Positions 27,530-37,896 of a stretch of DNA of 64,000 nt are shown one piece after another. Both the position numbers and the translations under genes were made by a program. The notes beneath the pieces are model-generated. The model searched no databases and was not told the origin of the DNA. It saw only the letters and a program-made list of their open reading frames with translations. Each line of letters begins with the position of its first letter. Position 1 is the stretch's first letter. Source of the DNA: Mycolicibacterium peregrinum (GTDB lineage Bacteria > Actinomycetota > Actinomycetes > Mycobacteriales > Mycobacteriaceae); assembly GCF_001665785.1 (NCBI RefSeq), contig NZ_LZSO01000033.1, positions 62,001 through 126,000 on the forward strand. The letters run 5' to 3'.

Positions 27530-27541
27530 ATACGTTCGTAT
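27530..27541. promoter_or_regulatory. Candidate TetR operator ATACG-TT-CGTAT
   Basis: A perfect 5-bp-arm dyad, extended imperfectly by ACCA/TGGT, lies between the divergent TetR and DUF418 genes. It overlaps TATGGT (27539-27544), a possible -10 box of the DUF418 gene, so binding would repress it. Confidence 0.5.
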
Positions 27542-27557
27542 GGTAGCGTCCGCGGGC

Positions 27558-28736
27558 ATGTCCTCGACCCGGCTGCAGTCTCTGGACGTCCTGCGCGGCA
27601 TCGCGATCCTCGGCACGCTGGCCACCAACATCTGGATCTTCACCCATCCCGAGGGGCTGATCGGCTACCTCGACGGACCGCCGGACTCTCCGTGGCGGCC
27701 CGTCGAGATCGCGCTGCAGGTACTCGCCCAGGGCAAGTTCCTCGGCCTGCTCACCGTGATGTTCGGGATCGGCCTTGCCCTGCAACAACGTTCAGCGCTG
27801 CGCGCCGGTCTGCGGTGGCCAGGAAGCTACCCGTGGCGGGCGCTGTTGCTACTCGTCGACGGCATCGTGCATTTCGTGTTGTTCACCGAGTTCGACGTTC
27901 TGACGGGCTATGCCATCACCGGCTGGATCGTGTCCTACCTACTGGTGACCAGCCCGCGCGCACAGCGCCGGATCATCGCATGCGCCGCGCTCGTGCACAT
28001 CGCGTTGCTGAGCGCCATCACCGTCGCTCTGCTCAGCGCTGCCGGTGACACCGGTTCGTCGCGGCCGCTCGACCCCAATCCCTATGCGGACGGCACGTTC
28101 TGGGACCTGGTGGCATTCCGCCTCGACCACGTCCTGCTGTTCCGGCTGGAGACCCTGCTGATCTTCCCGATGTCGATCGCCTTGTTCCTGTTGGGAGCCA
28201 GACTGTTTCACGCCGGCGTACTGGAAGCACGTGGCGCCGTGTTGCGGCGACGGCTGATCTGGCTGGGGTTCGCGGTGGCCGCACCGCTGGACATCGCGCT
28301 GGAGGTCGCCGGTGGCGGCCCGGGATTGATCCTGGCCCGCTACGGCGTCGCACCATTCGTCTCGATGGGTATCCTGGCGGTGGTGGCCGAGTTCTATGTC
28401 CGGCGCCCCACACCCGGATGGACCGGACACCGGCTGGCCGAGGTCGGCCGGATGGCGTTGTCCAGCTATGTGTTACAGAACGTGCTGGCGTCAGCGATCT
28501 GCTACGGCTGGGGCTTCGGGCTGGCGGCCCACACGCCGACGGCACAACGGGTACCGGCCACCGTGGCGGTCTACCTGGTCGTGGTCGCGATCGTGATGTG
28601 CTTCGCACACCTGTGGCTGCGCCGGTTCCGCCGGGGCCCGGTCGAGTGGCTGTGGAACACCAGCTACCGGGCGTTGGCCGACCGCACCCGTAGCCCACAA
28701 CCGGTAGGCGGAAACCTGAGCACTCAGAGCTTGTAG
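27558..28736 (+). CDS. DUF418-domain multipass membrane protein
   Basis: A 392-residue protein with about nine predicted helices. The start MSSTRLQSLDVLRGIAILGT matches the heparan-alpha-glucosaminide acetyltransferase-like N-terminal motif found before DUF418, and the C-terminal DUF418 part includes GRMALSSYVLQNVLASAICY. These proteins may move acyl groups across the membrane, but no substrate is known here. An ATG six codons upstream is possible; the one chosen fits homologues better. Controlled, by position, by the divergent TetR. The 3' end overlaps the convergent adenosine-specific-kinase gene by 13 bases. Confidence 0.8.
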   Translation: MSSTRLQSLDVLRGIAILGTLATNIWIFTHPEGLIGYLDGPPDSPWRPVEIALQVLAQGKFLGLLTVMFGIGLALQQRSALRAGLRWPGSYPWRALLLLVDGIVHFVLFTEFDVLTGYAITGWIVSYLLVTSPRAQRRIIACAALVHIALLSAITVALLSAAGDTGSSRPLDPNPYADGTFWDLVAFRLDHVLLFRLETLLIFPMSIALFLLGARLFHAGVLEARGAVLRRRLIWLGFAVAAPLDIALEVAGGGPGLILARYGVAPFVSMGILAVVAEFYVRRPTPGWTGHRLAEVGRMALSSYVLQNVLASAICYGWGFGLAAHTPTAQRVPATVAVYLVVVAIVMCFAHLWLRRFRRGPVEWLWNTSYRALADRTRSPQPVGGNLSTQSL

Positions 28737-29221
28737 CCGATGGCGCGCAACAGATCTCGCCGGGCCACCACATCGTCATCGGATTCGACGCCCAGCGGCG
28801 GCTGCCCGTCGATCACGCCCGCGATACCGCGGCCGAGCGGGGTGACGGCAACCAGCACCTCAACCGGATTGGCAGTGGCGCAGTAAATCGAACAGACCTC
28901 GGGAACACCCTTGATCGGGTTGAGGACGTTCACCGGGAACCCGTCGCGCAGGAAGATGACGAAAACATGCCCCGCACCGATCGCCAGCGCATTGCGGACC
29001 GCCAGCTCCACCATGTCGGGATCGTTACCGCTGCGGCGCACCAACCGCGGGCCGGATGCCTCGCAGAAAGCCAGGCCGAACCGCAGCGACGGGCTCACCC
29101 CGACCATCGCCTCGTGCAGGTCCTCTACCGTTTTGATGAAGTGCGCCTGCCCGATGACGACGTTGAGGTCGTCGGGCTTGTCGACGGACACCACGTCCCA
29201 GGACAGCGCCGGTGTGGTCAC
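28724..29221 (-). CDS. Adenosine-specific kinase family protein (PF04008)
   Basis: A 165-residue compact protein. The family core is clear: DLNVVIGQAHFIKTVEDLHE, GLAFCEASGPRLVRRSGND, NALAIGAGHVFVIFLRDGFP, NPIKGVPEVCSIYCATANP and then VTPLGRGIAGVIDG. PF04008 is best known from archaea, where a homologue has adenosine-dependent ATPase/kinase activity; the bacterial role is poorly defined. It lies 53 bases after the mpa stop, same direction, so it may share the mpa transcript. Confidence 0.8.
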   Translation of the reverse strand: MTTPALSWDVVSVDKPDDLNVVIGQAHFIKTVEDLHEAMVGVSPSLRFGLAFCEASGPRLVRRSGNDPDMVELAVRNALAIGAGHVFVIFLRDGFPVNVLNPIKGVPEVCSIYCATANPVEVLVAVTPLGRGIAGVIDGQPPLGVESDDDVVARRDLLRAIGYKL

Positions 29222-29274
29222 AGCTCAATGCTGCCACCGACGCCGCCGGGACGGGTGCCGAATCGACCAGGGAC

Positions 29275-31116
29275 TTAGAGGTACTGCCCCAGGTTGGACT
29301 CGGTATCAATAGCACGGCTGGCCGACGAACTCTTCCCGGTGACGAGCGTGCGGATGTAGACGATCCGCTCGCCCTTCTTGCCCGAGATCCTGGCCCAGTC
29401 ATCGGGATTGGTGGTGTTGGGCAGGTCCTCGTTCTCGGCGAACTCGTCGACGATCGAATCCAACAGGTGCTGGATGCGCAGACCGGGCTGACCGGTCTCC
29501 AGCACGCTCTTGATGGCGTTCTTCTTCGCCCGGTCGACGACGTTCTGGATCATGGCGCCGGAGTTGAAGTCCTTGAAGTACATGACTTCCTTGTCACCGT
29601 TGGCGTAGGTGACCTCCAGGAACCGGTTGTCGTCGATCTCGGCGTACATCCGGTCCACGACCTTCTCGATCATCGTCTTGATCGTCAGCGACCGGTCACC
29701 ACCGAACTCGGCGAGATCGTCGGCGTGCACCGGCAGCGCCTCGGTCAGGTACTTGCTGAAGATGTCCTGTGCCGACTCGGCATCGGGCCGTTCGATCTTG
29801 ATCTTGACGTCCAGGCGGCCGGGCCGCAGGATCGCCGGGTCGATCATGTCCTCGCGGTTGGAGGCGCCGATGACGATGACGTTCTCCAGCCCCTCCACGC
29901 CGTCGATCTCCGAAAGCAGCTGCGGCACAACCGTTGTCTCGACATCCGAACTGACGCCGGTGCCGCGGGTACGGAAGATCGAGTCCATCTCGTCGAAGAA
30001 CACGATCACCGGGGTGCCCTCGGATGCCTTCTCGCGGGCCCGCTGGAAGATCAGCCGGATGTGACGTTCGGTCTCACCGACGAACTTGTTCAGCAGCTCG
30101 GGGCCCTTGATGTTGAGGAAGTAGCTCTTGGCCTCGCGGGCGTCGTCGCCACGCACCTCGGCCATCTTCTTGGCCAGCGAGTTCGCCACGGCCTTGGCGA
30201 TGAGCGTCTTACCGCAACCGGGCGGACCGTAGAGCAGCACACCCTTCGGCGGCCGCAGCGAGTACTCCCGGTAGAGCTCCTTGTGCAGGAAGGGCAGCTC
30301 CACGGCATCGCGGATCTGCTCGATCTGACGACCGAGGCCGCCGATGTCGTTGTAGCTGACGTCGGGCACCTCTTCGAGCACCAGGTCCTCGACCTCGGCC
30401 TTCGGAATGCGCTCGAACGCGTATCCGGCCTTGGTGTCGACCAGCAGGGAATCGCCGGGACGCAGTTTGCGGGGCCGGTCGTCGTCTTGCCTCGCGTCGG
30501 GAAGGTCGGGCAGGTCCTCGGCCGCGACGAGCGGCTCGGCCAACCAGACGATGCGTTCCTCGTCGGCATGCCCGACCACCAGTGCCCGGTGTCCGTCGGC
30601 CAGGATCTCGCGCAACGTGCTGATCTCGCCGACAGCCTCGAAGTTCCCGGCCTCGACCACGGTGAGCGCCTCGTTGAGCCGGACCGTCTGGCCCTGCTTG
30701 AGCGAGGAGGTCTCGATGTTCGGCGAGCAGGTGAGTCGCATCTTGCGGCCGGAGGTGAACACGTCGACGGTGTCGTCGTCATGGGTGCCGAGCAGCACGC
30801 CGTAGCCACTGGGCGGCTGGCCCAGCCGGTCCACCTCCTCGCGGAGGGCGAGCAGTTGCTGGCGGGCTTCCTTTAGAGTGTCCATGAGCTTGGCGTTGCG
30901 CGATGCGAGCGAGTCGATCCGGGCTTCAAGCTGGTGGACGTCACGGGCACTTCGCAGCCCACTCTGGGGCCCTACCGCATTCTCCAATTGCTCACGCAGA
31001 ACCGCAGCCTCACGGCGCAGCGATTCGAGCTCGGCGGCGTCATCGCTGGACATGGGTTGCGGGTGGCCGGCCGAGAAACTCTCGGCATAGCCGTCCGAAC
31101 GCTCTGACTCACTCAT
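29275..31116 (-). CDS. mpa: Proteasome-associated AAA ATPase Mpa (ARC)
   Basis: A 613-residue ring ATPase that binds Pup, unfolds pupylated proteins and feeds them to the proteasome. Order of parts: coiled coil (about 20-95, [20 protein letters not shown]) that captures Pup; two OB domains (to ~240); AAA module with Walker A GPPGCGKT (about residue 300), Walker [13 protein letters not shown] and the arginine-finger region [19 protein letters not shown]-terminal GQYL, whose last residues dock into the PrcA ring. Separated from dop by the ect operon and several accessory genes. Confidence 0.96.
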   Translation of the reverse strand: MSESERSDGYAESFSAGHPQPMSSDDAAELESLRREAAVLREQLENAVGPQSGLRSARDVHQLEARIDSLASRNAKLMDTLKEARQQLLALREEVDRLGQPPSGYGVLLGTHDDDTVDVFTSGRKMRLTCSPNIETSSLKQGQTVRLNEALTVVEAGNFEAVGEISTLREILADGHRALVVGHADEERIVWLAEPLVAAEDLPDLPDARQDDDRPRKLRPGDSLLVDTKAGYAFERIPKAEVEDLVLEEVPDVSYNDIGGLGRQIEQIRDAVELPFLHKELYREYSLRPPKGVLLYGPPGCGKTLIAKAVANSLAKKMAEVRGDDAREAKSYFLNIKGPELLNKFVGETERHIRLIFQRAREKASEGTPVIVFFDEMDSIFRTRGTGVSSDVETTVVPQLLSEIDGVEGLENVIVIGASNREDMIDPAILRPGRLDVKIKIERPDAESAQDIFSKYLTEALPVHADDLAEFGGDRSLTIKTMIEKVVDRMYAEIDDNRFLEVTYANGDKEVMYFKDFNSGAMIQNVVDRAKKNAIKSVLETGQPGLRIQHLLDSIVDEFAENEDLPNTTNPDDWARISGKKGERIVYIRTLVTGKSSSASRAIDTESNLGQYL

Positions 31117-31261
31117 ATTGCGCTCCCTCCCGCACCGTAAGTTGGTGCAGTAACAACTTCAACGCTACCGGCGATTCAGCCATTGTGTGCGCTCTAGGAA
31201 CGAGACACACCAGCACCACTGTTAGCCTCTTAGTTCAGTTGGTCCGATCGAAAGGACAATC

Positions 31262-31765
31262 GTGGCCTTGAAAACCCTCGTTACCGGCTTTATCACCGCA
31301 GCTGCTGCCGCCGCCGTGGTGGGCGGAGCAGCGGCGGGTGTGACTTCTATTGCATCCAGCGGCATGTCGGCCGCCCCGGCCATCCAGCCGGTCGTGTTCG
31401 ACGCGCCCCTGCCGGCCACCCCGGCGCCGGACCTGGCGTCGCCACTGGTGCAGACCCTGCAGGCGCTCGCCAGCGGCGGCTCGTTCAGTGGCAAGGCCCC
31501 TTACATCCAGGGCGGCATCGGCCGGATCGAGAGCATCGCCGCGGACCGCGCGTACAGCAAGGCCGCCGCTGAAGGAAAGTTCCCGCTGACCTTCAACATC
31601 GCCAACATCGATGACCAGGGCGGCGTGGCCTACGCTGACGTCACCGCCACCTCGGCGACGGGCGGCACCGCCACCCAGAACATCCAGTTCGTGGCAGGCC
31701 CGAGCCCCACCGGCTGGCAGATCTCCAAGGGGTCGGCCCTGAACTTGCTGTCCTCTGTCGGCTGA
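31262..31765 (+). CDS. Secreted Mtb12/CFP-2-like low-molecular-weight antigen
   Basis: A 167-residue exported protein starting at GTG after an AAAGGAC ribosome-binding site. The Ala-rich signal peptide (residues 1-~35, VTGFITAAAAAAVVGGAAAG) is followed by a proline/alanine linker and a compact domain ending GPSPTGWQISKGSALNLLSS. It resembles the M. tuberculosis culture-filtrate antigen Mtb12, whose function is unknown. The adjacent LppK-like lipoprotein shares the same domain (PLTF and GWQ segments), indicating an old tandem duplication. The two genes are 8 bases apart. Confidence 0.8.
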   Translation: MALKTLVTGFITAAAAAAVVGGAAAGVTSIASSGMSAAPAIQPVVFDAPLPATPAPDLASPLVQTLQALASGGSFSGKAPYIQGGIGRIESIAADRAYSKAAAEGKFPLTFNIANIDDQGGVAYADVTATSATGGTATQNIQFVAGPSPTGWQISKGSALNLLSSVG

Positions 31766-31773
31766 GTAGGTAG

Positions 31774-32322
31774 TTGAACCACAGCCGTATCGCAGTCCTG
31801 AGTGCCGCCACGATCGTGGCGGCACTTGGGCTCTGCGGGTGTAGTAGCGACGAGCACCCGGCCAAGAGGTCACACCCGACCACCAGTGCGCTGTCCACGA
31901 CCATGCCGGCGGCACCGCCCGAGGCACCACTGCCTGCACCCGAGGCGCTGACCGGGGTGTTGGACCGGTTGGCCGACGTCAACGTCCCCGGCGCCGACAA
32001 GGTGGTCCTGGTGGAACAGGGCACGGCCGAGGACGCCGCAGCGCTGGACAAGTTCGGCCGTGCACTGGCCGACAACGGCTTCATGCCGCTGACCTTCGAG
32101 GCCACCGACCTGGCCTTCTCGCAGACCGAGCCGAAGAACGTGGTGGCAACCGTCAAGGCCACCGCCGGCGGCGAGCATTCGGACCGTACCTTCAGCTTCC
32201 CGATGGAGTTCACCCCGCACGGTGACGGCTGGCAGCTGACCAGACACACCGCCGACATGTTGCTGGTCATGGGCGCGGGTGCCGAGGCATCCCCACCGCC
32301 CGCCCCGACACCGCCCCGCTGA
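31774..32322 (+). CDS. lppK: LppK-like lipoprotein with Mtb12-type domain
   Basis: A 182-residue lipoprotein. A TTG start gives MNHSRIAVLSAATIVAALGL with the lipobox LCGC; Cys23 would be lipidated. A proline-rich linker (TTMPAAPPEAPLPAPEALTG) leads to a domain with PLTFEATDL and HGDGWQLTRHTADMLL, related to the Mtb12-like neighbour. Position before the DUF503 gene matches Rv2116 (lppK). Its role in the cell envelope is unknown. Confidence 0.8.
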   Translation: MNHSRIAVLSAATIVAALGLCGCSSDEHPAKRSHPTTSALSTTMPAAPPEAPLPAPEALTGVLDRLADVNVPGADKVVLVEQGTAEDAAALDKFGRALADNGFMPLTFEATDLAFSQTEPKNVVATVKATAGGEHSDRTFSFPMEFTPHGDGWQLTRHTADMLLVMGAGAEASPPPAPTPPR

Positions 32323-32325
32323 GCC

Positions 32326-32619
32326 ATGTGGATCGGTTGGCTGGAGTTCGACCTGTTGCTCGGTGACGTGCATTCGCTCAAACAGAAGCGCTCGGTCATC
32401 CGACCGGTGATCGCCGAGTTGCACCGCAAGCTCACGGTGTCAGCGGCCGAAACCGGAACCCAGGATCTGCACCGTCGCGCCGGCATCGGCGTCGCTCTCG
32501 TCGCGGCCGACCGTCACCACGTGGTCGACGTGCTCGATGCCGCCGAACGGATGGTCGCCGACCGCCCCGAACTCGAGCTGCTCTCCACCCGGCGGGGACT
32601 GCACCACAGCGACGACTGA
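32326..32619 (+). CDS. DUF503-family protein (Rv2117-like)
   Basis: A 97-residue protein with a ferredoxin-like fold. It starts MWIGWLEFDLLLGDVHSLKQ and has the family signature HSLKQKRSVIRPVIAELHRK, then AGIGVALVAADRHHV. Related small proteins are found beside ribosome-binding factor genes, but no activity is established. It follows lppK by 3 bases, and the same order is found in M. tuberculosis. Confidence 0.85.
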   Translation: MWIGWLEFDLLLGDVHSLKQKRSVIRPVIAELHRKLTVSAAETGTQDLHRRAGIGVALVAADRHHVVDVLDAAERMVADRPELELLSTRRGLHHSDD

Positions 32620-32656
32620 ACGGTCAGCGCGTATCCCGCGGATCGCCAGGCGCGCC

Positions 32657-34441
<1,785 letters not shown>

Positions 34442-34445
<4 letters not shown>

Positions 34446-35239
34446 TCGGGTGTCACTACCATCGGCTCGGCGTCGATGGTGAGTACCAGCTGTTCGAATC
34501 CACCGCCGACACCCGGAGCAACTGGGATCCGGCCATCCAGCACGGCTCACCGCCGCTGGCACTGCTGACCAAGGCGATCGAGGAGTTGACCGCGGACTCG
34601 GGTCTGCGGGTGGGACGGTTGACCCTGGACATCCTCGGCGCCATTCCCGTTGCGCCGGTGCGGGTCCGGGCCTGGGTGGACCGGCCCGGGTCACGTATCT
34701 CGATGGTCGCCTCGGAGATGGAGGCGGCCCGGCCCGACGGCACGTGGCGCGCGGTGGCGCGGGTGACGGCGTGGCTGCTGGCTCCCAGCGACACCAGTGA
34801 CGTGGCCGCCGACCGCTTTGCACCGTTGGTGGAGGGCCAGGCCGCCGACGTCGCGCACAACTGGGAAGGCGCACCGGGCTATCTGGAAAGTGTGTCCTGG
34901 CGCAGGCAGCGCACCGCCGAGGGCGAGGCCGCCGTGGCCTGGATGAGTCCGTTGACACCGGTGGTCGACGACGAGGAGACGACGCCCCTTCAGCGCCTGG
35001 CGCTTGTGGTGGATTCCGCCAACGGTATTGGCGCAGCGTTGGATCCGGAGAAGTTCGTCTTCATGAACACCGACACCGCGGTGCATCTGCACCGACTTCC
35101 CGAAGGCTCGGACTTCGCGCTGCGGGCCCGCGGTTCCATCGGACCGGACGGTGTCGGTGCGACGACCGCGGAAATCTTTGATCGCAAAGGGTTTATCGGA
35201 ACCTCGGCGCAGACACTGCTGGTGATGCGGGCACCGTGA
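34442..35239 (+). CDS. Acyl-CoA thioesterase family protein (double hotdog)
   Basis: A 265-residue protein beginning MIGCHYHRLGVDGEYQLFES with the TesB-like N-terminal domain; QHGSPPLALLTKAIEELTAD is the conserved substrate-site helix (usually HGGxxxA). The C-terminal half has VDSANGIGAALDPEKFVFMN, matching the second hotdog. It may hydrolyse acyl-CoA; chain length is unknown. Coupled by ATGA to the RecB-like gene and by GTGA to the DinB gene, so the three are one operon despite unrelated predicted roles. Confidence 0.8.
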
Positions 35240-35742
35240 TCGCCGAGTTGCGCCGTCAGTTCGACCTGGCCTGGGCGCTGGCCGACCTGCACCTGTCCGC
35301 CCTGTCCGACGACGATCACCTGTGGGAGCCCGGTCCCCTGGTGTGGACGGTGCACGAGGATTCCTCGGGTCGGTGGTGGCCGGACTTCGCCGACGTCGAG
35401 CCCGACCCTGTTCCGGTTCCGACCATCGGCTGGCTCACCTGGCACATGATCTTCTGGTGGTCGACCGCCCTGGACCACGTCGACGGCCGGAGTCCCACTC
35501 CGCGTGCCGAGATCGACTGGCCCGGCCCTGAGGGGGCGGTGCAGCGGATCCGGGTGCTCAGTGCCCGCTGGAGCGGCCTGCTGGATTCGCTGACCGACAC
35601 GGATCTTTCTGTCCCGGCGGCATTTCCGTGGGGACCGGACGCCGGCCGGACACTGGCCGACATGGTGTTGTGGCTGAACGTCGAGCTGGCGAAGAACGCC
35701 GCCGAGATCGGCCAACTACGCCTGCTGCGGGCCGCGCGCTGA
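35236..35742 (+). CDS. DinB-family (DfsB/YfiT-like) protein
   Basis: A 168-residue four-helix-bundle protein. GTG starts in the stop of the previous gene (GTGA). The sequence LRRQFDLAWALADLHLSALS, then GWLTWHMIFWWSTALDHVDG and LADMVLWLNVELAKNAAEIG, gives the three-His metal pattern of DinB-like proteins, which include thiol-dependent transferases (mycothiol or bacillithiol). The actual reaction is unknown; a mycothiol-dependent role is plausible in this organism. Confidence 0.78.
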   Translation: MIAELRRQFDLAWALADLHLSALSDDDHLWEPGPLVWTVHEDSSGRWWPDFADVEPDPVPVPTIGWLTWHMIFWWSTALDHVDGRSPTPRAEIDWPGPEGAVQRIRVLSARWSGLLDSLTDTDLSVPAAFPWGPDAGRTLADMVLWLNVELAKNAAEIGQLRLLRAAR

Positions 35743-35758
35743 CCGGTCCGGCGATCGA

Positions 35759-35992
35759 CTAGTCGTCCTCGCCCCAGCCATGGTCGCCATGCCAGCCGCC
35801 GCGCCACCGCGGACCGTCATACCAGCCGTTGTGCCAACCGGGGACGTCGACGCAGGCCTGCGCGTAGCCATAGGGACCGCTCACACACCACCCCGGGTCG
35901 GCCGAAGCCGGCCCAGCCCCGGCTACTGCGGTGCCGATGGGCACCACCACCGCACCTAGTCCGACGAGGCCTGGCCGCAAGGTTCGCTCCAA
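35759..35992 (-). CDS. Small secreted Trp/Gly/Asp-rich protein
   Basis: A 77-residue reading frame with a TTG start. A hydrophobic signal peptide (LVGLGAVVVPIGTAVAGAG) ends at an ASA-type cleavage site (GPASADP). The mature part has two Cys (GWCVSGPYG, QACVDVPGW) and a GW-, WH- and D-rich tail. Small proteins with this look are common and uncharacterised in mycobacteria. It is convergent with the DinB gene and downstream of DUF3297. The weak start codon lowers confidence. Confidence 0.55.
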   Translation of the reverse strand: MERTLRPGLVGLGAVVVPIGTAVAGAGPASADPGWCVSGPYGYAQACVDVPGWHNGWYDGPRWRGGWHGDHGWGEDD

Positions 35993-36017
35993 GACCCCGG
36001 AAGTCCAAGGGCGTCAG

Positions 36018-36275
36018 TTATTTTGCTGAGCGGAAATAAGGTTCAACCGTGCCACTGAGCTTGACGACCATGGGATTTCCGCGGCGATCCTTCGCGGTAG
36101 GGACTTCGACACGCACCCAACCCTCGGCCACGTCGTATTCGTGAACATTGGTTTTCTCGACGCCATTGAACCGAATACCCACGTCTCGGAGGAGCACCTC
36201 TTCGTTGTAGAAGGCGCTCCGCGGGTCGATGGAGAGGTGATTCGGTGGAACGTCTGCGTTCTGATCCTCGGACAT
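36018..36275 (-). CDS. DUF3297-family protein
   Basis: An 85-residue cytosolic protein. The family core is plain: PPNHLSIDPRSAFYNEEVLL, VGIRFNGVEKTNVHEYDVAE and KDRRGNPMVVKLSGTVEPYF. No function is known. It is divergent from the ArsR operon; its upstream region has a long hairpin (36328-36360) and the ArsR operator. The gene is less GC-rich than its neighbours. Confidence 0.85.
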   Translation of the reverse strand: MSEDQNADVPPNHLSIDPRSAFYNEEVLLRDVGIRFNGVEKTNVHEYDVAEGWVRVEVPTAKDRRGNPMVVKLSGTVEPYFRSAK

Positions 36276-36327
36276 GATGACCTTCGTTAAATGCTGCGTT
36301 AGGTGCTCGGATTGATCCTCAAAGAAT

Positions 36328-36360
36328 CTACGCGACCCCGCAGTAGCGGGTTGCGCGTAG
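36328..36360 (-). other. Stem-loop upstream of DUF3297
   Basis: Arms CTACGCG (36328-36334) and CGCGTAG (36354-36360), with inner CCCGC/GCGGG pairing and one bulge, form a long stem 53 bases upstream of the DUF3297 start. On the minus strand it is followed by ATTCTTT. It may be a 5'-leader structure or attenuator; function unproven. Confidence 0.4.
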
Positions 36361-36388
36361 GTCTTGGCGGACCCGCAATATATTCTCT

Positions 36389-36406
36389 TGCGTCTATATA
36401 GACGCA
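36389..36406. promoter_or_regulatory. ArsR operator: perfect 18-bp palindrome
   Basis: TGCGTCTAT directly joined to ATAGACGCA, 16 bases before the ArsR start codon. The TATATA centre can serve as a -10 box, so the bound regulator would block its own promoter. The sequence is a typical ArsR/SmtB-type imperfect-to-perfect dyad. Confidence 0.75.
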
Positions 36407-36422
36407 GTGCAATACTCGATGC

Positions 36423-36740
36423 ATGGACGTGTTCGAGGCAGTCGCCGAACCCAGTCGCCGCGCATTGCTCGACGCCCTCGTCGAGGGTGAGCGCACCGCG
36501 GGCGAGCTGGTGGCCACCCTCCCGGAGCTGACTCAACCCACCGTGTCGCGGCATCTGCGGGTGCTGCGCGAGGTCGGCCTGGTCGAGGTGCGGCCCGACG
36601 CACAGCGCCGCATCTACGCGTTGCGTCCCGAGGGCCTGGTGCAGATCGACGAATGGATCGAACGGTACCGCCGCTACTGGTCCGATCACCTCGATGCCCT
36701 GGAGCGTCATCTCAAAGCGACTCACAAGGAGACGAAATGA
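36423..36740 (+). CDS. ArsR-family transcriptional regulator
   Basis: A 105-residue winged-helix regulator. It starts MDVFEAVAEPSRRALLDALV; the recognition helix is ELTQPTVSRHLRVLREVGLV and the wing is VRPDAQRRIYALRPEG. No metal-binding cysteines are present, as in the group of ArsR proteins paired with SRPBCC genes. Its stop overlaps the SRPBCC gene start (ATGA). An 18-bp perfect palindrome just upstream is the probable autoregulatory site. Confidence 0.92.
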   Translation: MDVFEAVAEPSRRALLDALVEGERTAGELVATLPELTQPTVSRHLRVLREVGLVEVRPDAQRRIYALRPEGLVQIDEWIERYRRYWSDHLDALERHLKATHKETK

Positions 36741-37252
36741 CCAGCCGTGAAGGAAAGCTCACCGTCGACGGCGATCAGGCCGCACTGAATTTCGAGCGAC
36801 GCCTCCCCTACCCCGTCGACGCGGTGTGGGCCGCCATCACCGATCCCGAACAGCGCAGTCAATGGATGGGCGAAACGACGATCGACGCCCGTGAAGGCGG
36901 CGCGATCGAGATGATCCCCCATTCGCCTCCGATCCCGCCGCAGCAGAAGAAGATGACCGGACGGATCCGGGTGTGGGACCCGCCAAGGGTTTTCGAGCAC
37001 GAATGGAGCCAGGCGGTGTTGTCTGCTCCCGAGCCCGGTGTCGTGCGCTACGAACTGATCCCCGACGGCGACGGCACCCTGCTGCGGTTCAGCCACCGCG
37101 GCCTGACGGTCTCGGACGGCCAGGGCTTCCACCCGGGCACTCACGCCTATCTGGACCGGCTCGAGGCGCATCTCGGCGGACGGCCGTTGCCCGACTGGGC
37201 CCGGCGCTACCAGGATGTCGCCAAGAAGCTCGGCACCCAGTGGACCCGATAG
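36737..37252 (+). CDS. SRPBCC (AHSA1/START-like) domain protein
   Basis: A 171-residue helix-grip protein with a hydrophobic ligand cavity. Family features are ERRLPYPVDAVWAAITDPEQ, WMGETTIDAREGG and DGTLLRFSHRGLTVSDG. These proteins are regularly co-operonic with ArsR regulators of the type found here; their ligand is mostly unknown. Coupled to the ArsR gene by ATGA and followed 11 bases later by the flavodoxin-like gene. Confidence 0.88.
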   Translation: MTSREGKLTVDGDQAALNFERRLPYPVDAVWAAITDPEQRSQWMGETTIDAREGGAIEMIPHSPPIPPQQKKMTGRIRVWDPPRVFEHEWSQAVLSAPEPGVVRYELIPDGDGTLLRFSHRGLTVSDGQGFHPGTHAYLDRLEAHLGGRPLPDWARRYQDVAKKLGTQWTR

Positions 37253-37263
37253 AAGGAAACAAC

Positions 37264-37896
37264 ATGCCACACAATGGAACTGACATTGCCGCACCTACGA
37301 TCGCGGTGGTCTACCACTCCGGGTTCGGCCACACGTCAACGCTGGCCGCCGCCGTCGCGGCGGGCGCTCGTGACGGCGGCGCCGAGGTCACCGTCATCCA
37401 CGTCGAGGCCATGTCCGACGAGCACTGGGACATCCTCGACAACATCGACGCCATGATCTTCGGCTGCCCCACCTACATGGGCAACGTCTCGGCAGGATTT
37501 CAGGCATTCGCCGAGAAAACCGGCCGGCGGTGCATGGACGGCACCTGGCGCGACAAGGTGGCCGCCGGCTTCACGAACTCCGGAGGAAAGAGCGGCGACA
37601 AACTCAACACGCTCAGTTCCTTGGTGGTCTTCGCCGCCCAACACCACATGCATTGGGTCAACCTGGGTTTGAGAACCGGCTGGAACCACTCGTTCAGCAG
37701 CGAGGACGATCTCAACCGGCTCGGCTTCTTCCTGGGCGCCGGCGCTCAGACCAACGTGGACGCCAACCCCGACCAGGTGCATCCCTCCGATGTGCGCACC
37801 TGCCACCACCTCGGGCAGCGGGTCGCGCTGGTGACGCGTCAGCTCAACATCGGCCGCACGTTCAGTCCAGCGGCGTCAGCTCCTGCAGCATCGTAG
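37264..37896 (+). CDS. Flavodoxin-like NAD(P)H-dependent reductase (WrbA-type)
   Basis: A 210-residue FMN protein. The phosphate loop is VVYHSGFGHTSTLAAAVAAG and the flavin-ring loop is IFGCPTYMGNVSAGFQAFAE; GFTNSGGKSGDKLNTLSSLV completes the pattern of WrbA/quinone-reductase-like proteins. An AGAAGGA site precedes the ATG. It is the third gene of the ArsR operon, so it is probably induced with it. The 3' end overlaps the convergent flavoprotein disulfide reductase gene by 35 bases. Confidence 0.85.
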   Translation: MPHNGTDIAAPTIAVVYHSGFGHTSTLAAAVAAGARDGGAEVTVIHVEAMSDEHWDILDNIDAMIFGCPTYMGNVSAGFQAFAEKTGRRCMDGTWRDKVAAGFTNSGGKSGDKLNTLSSLVVFAAQHHMHWVNLGLRTGWNHSFSSEDDLNRLGFFLGAGAQTNVDANPDQVHPSDVRTCHHLGQRVALVTRQLNIGRTFSPAASAPAAS

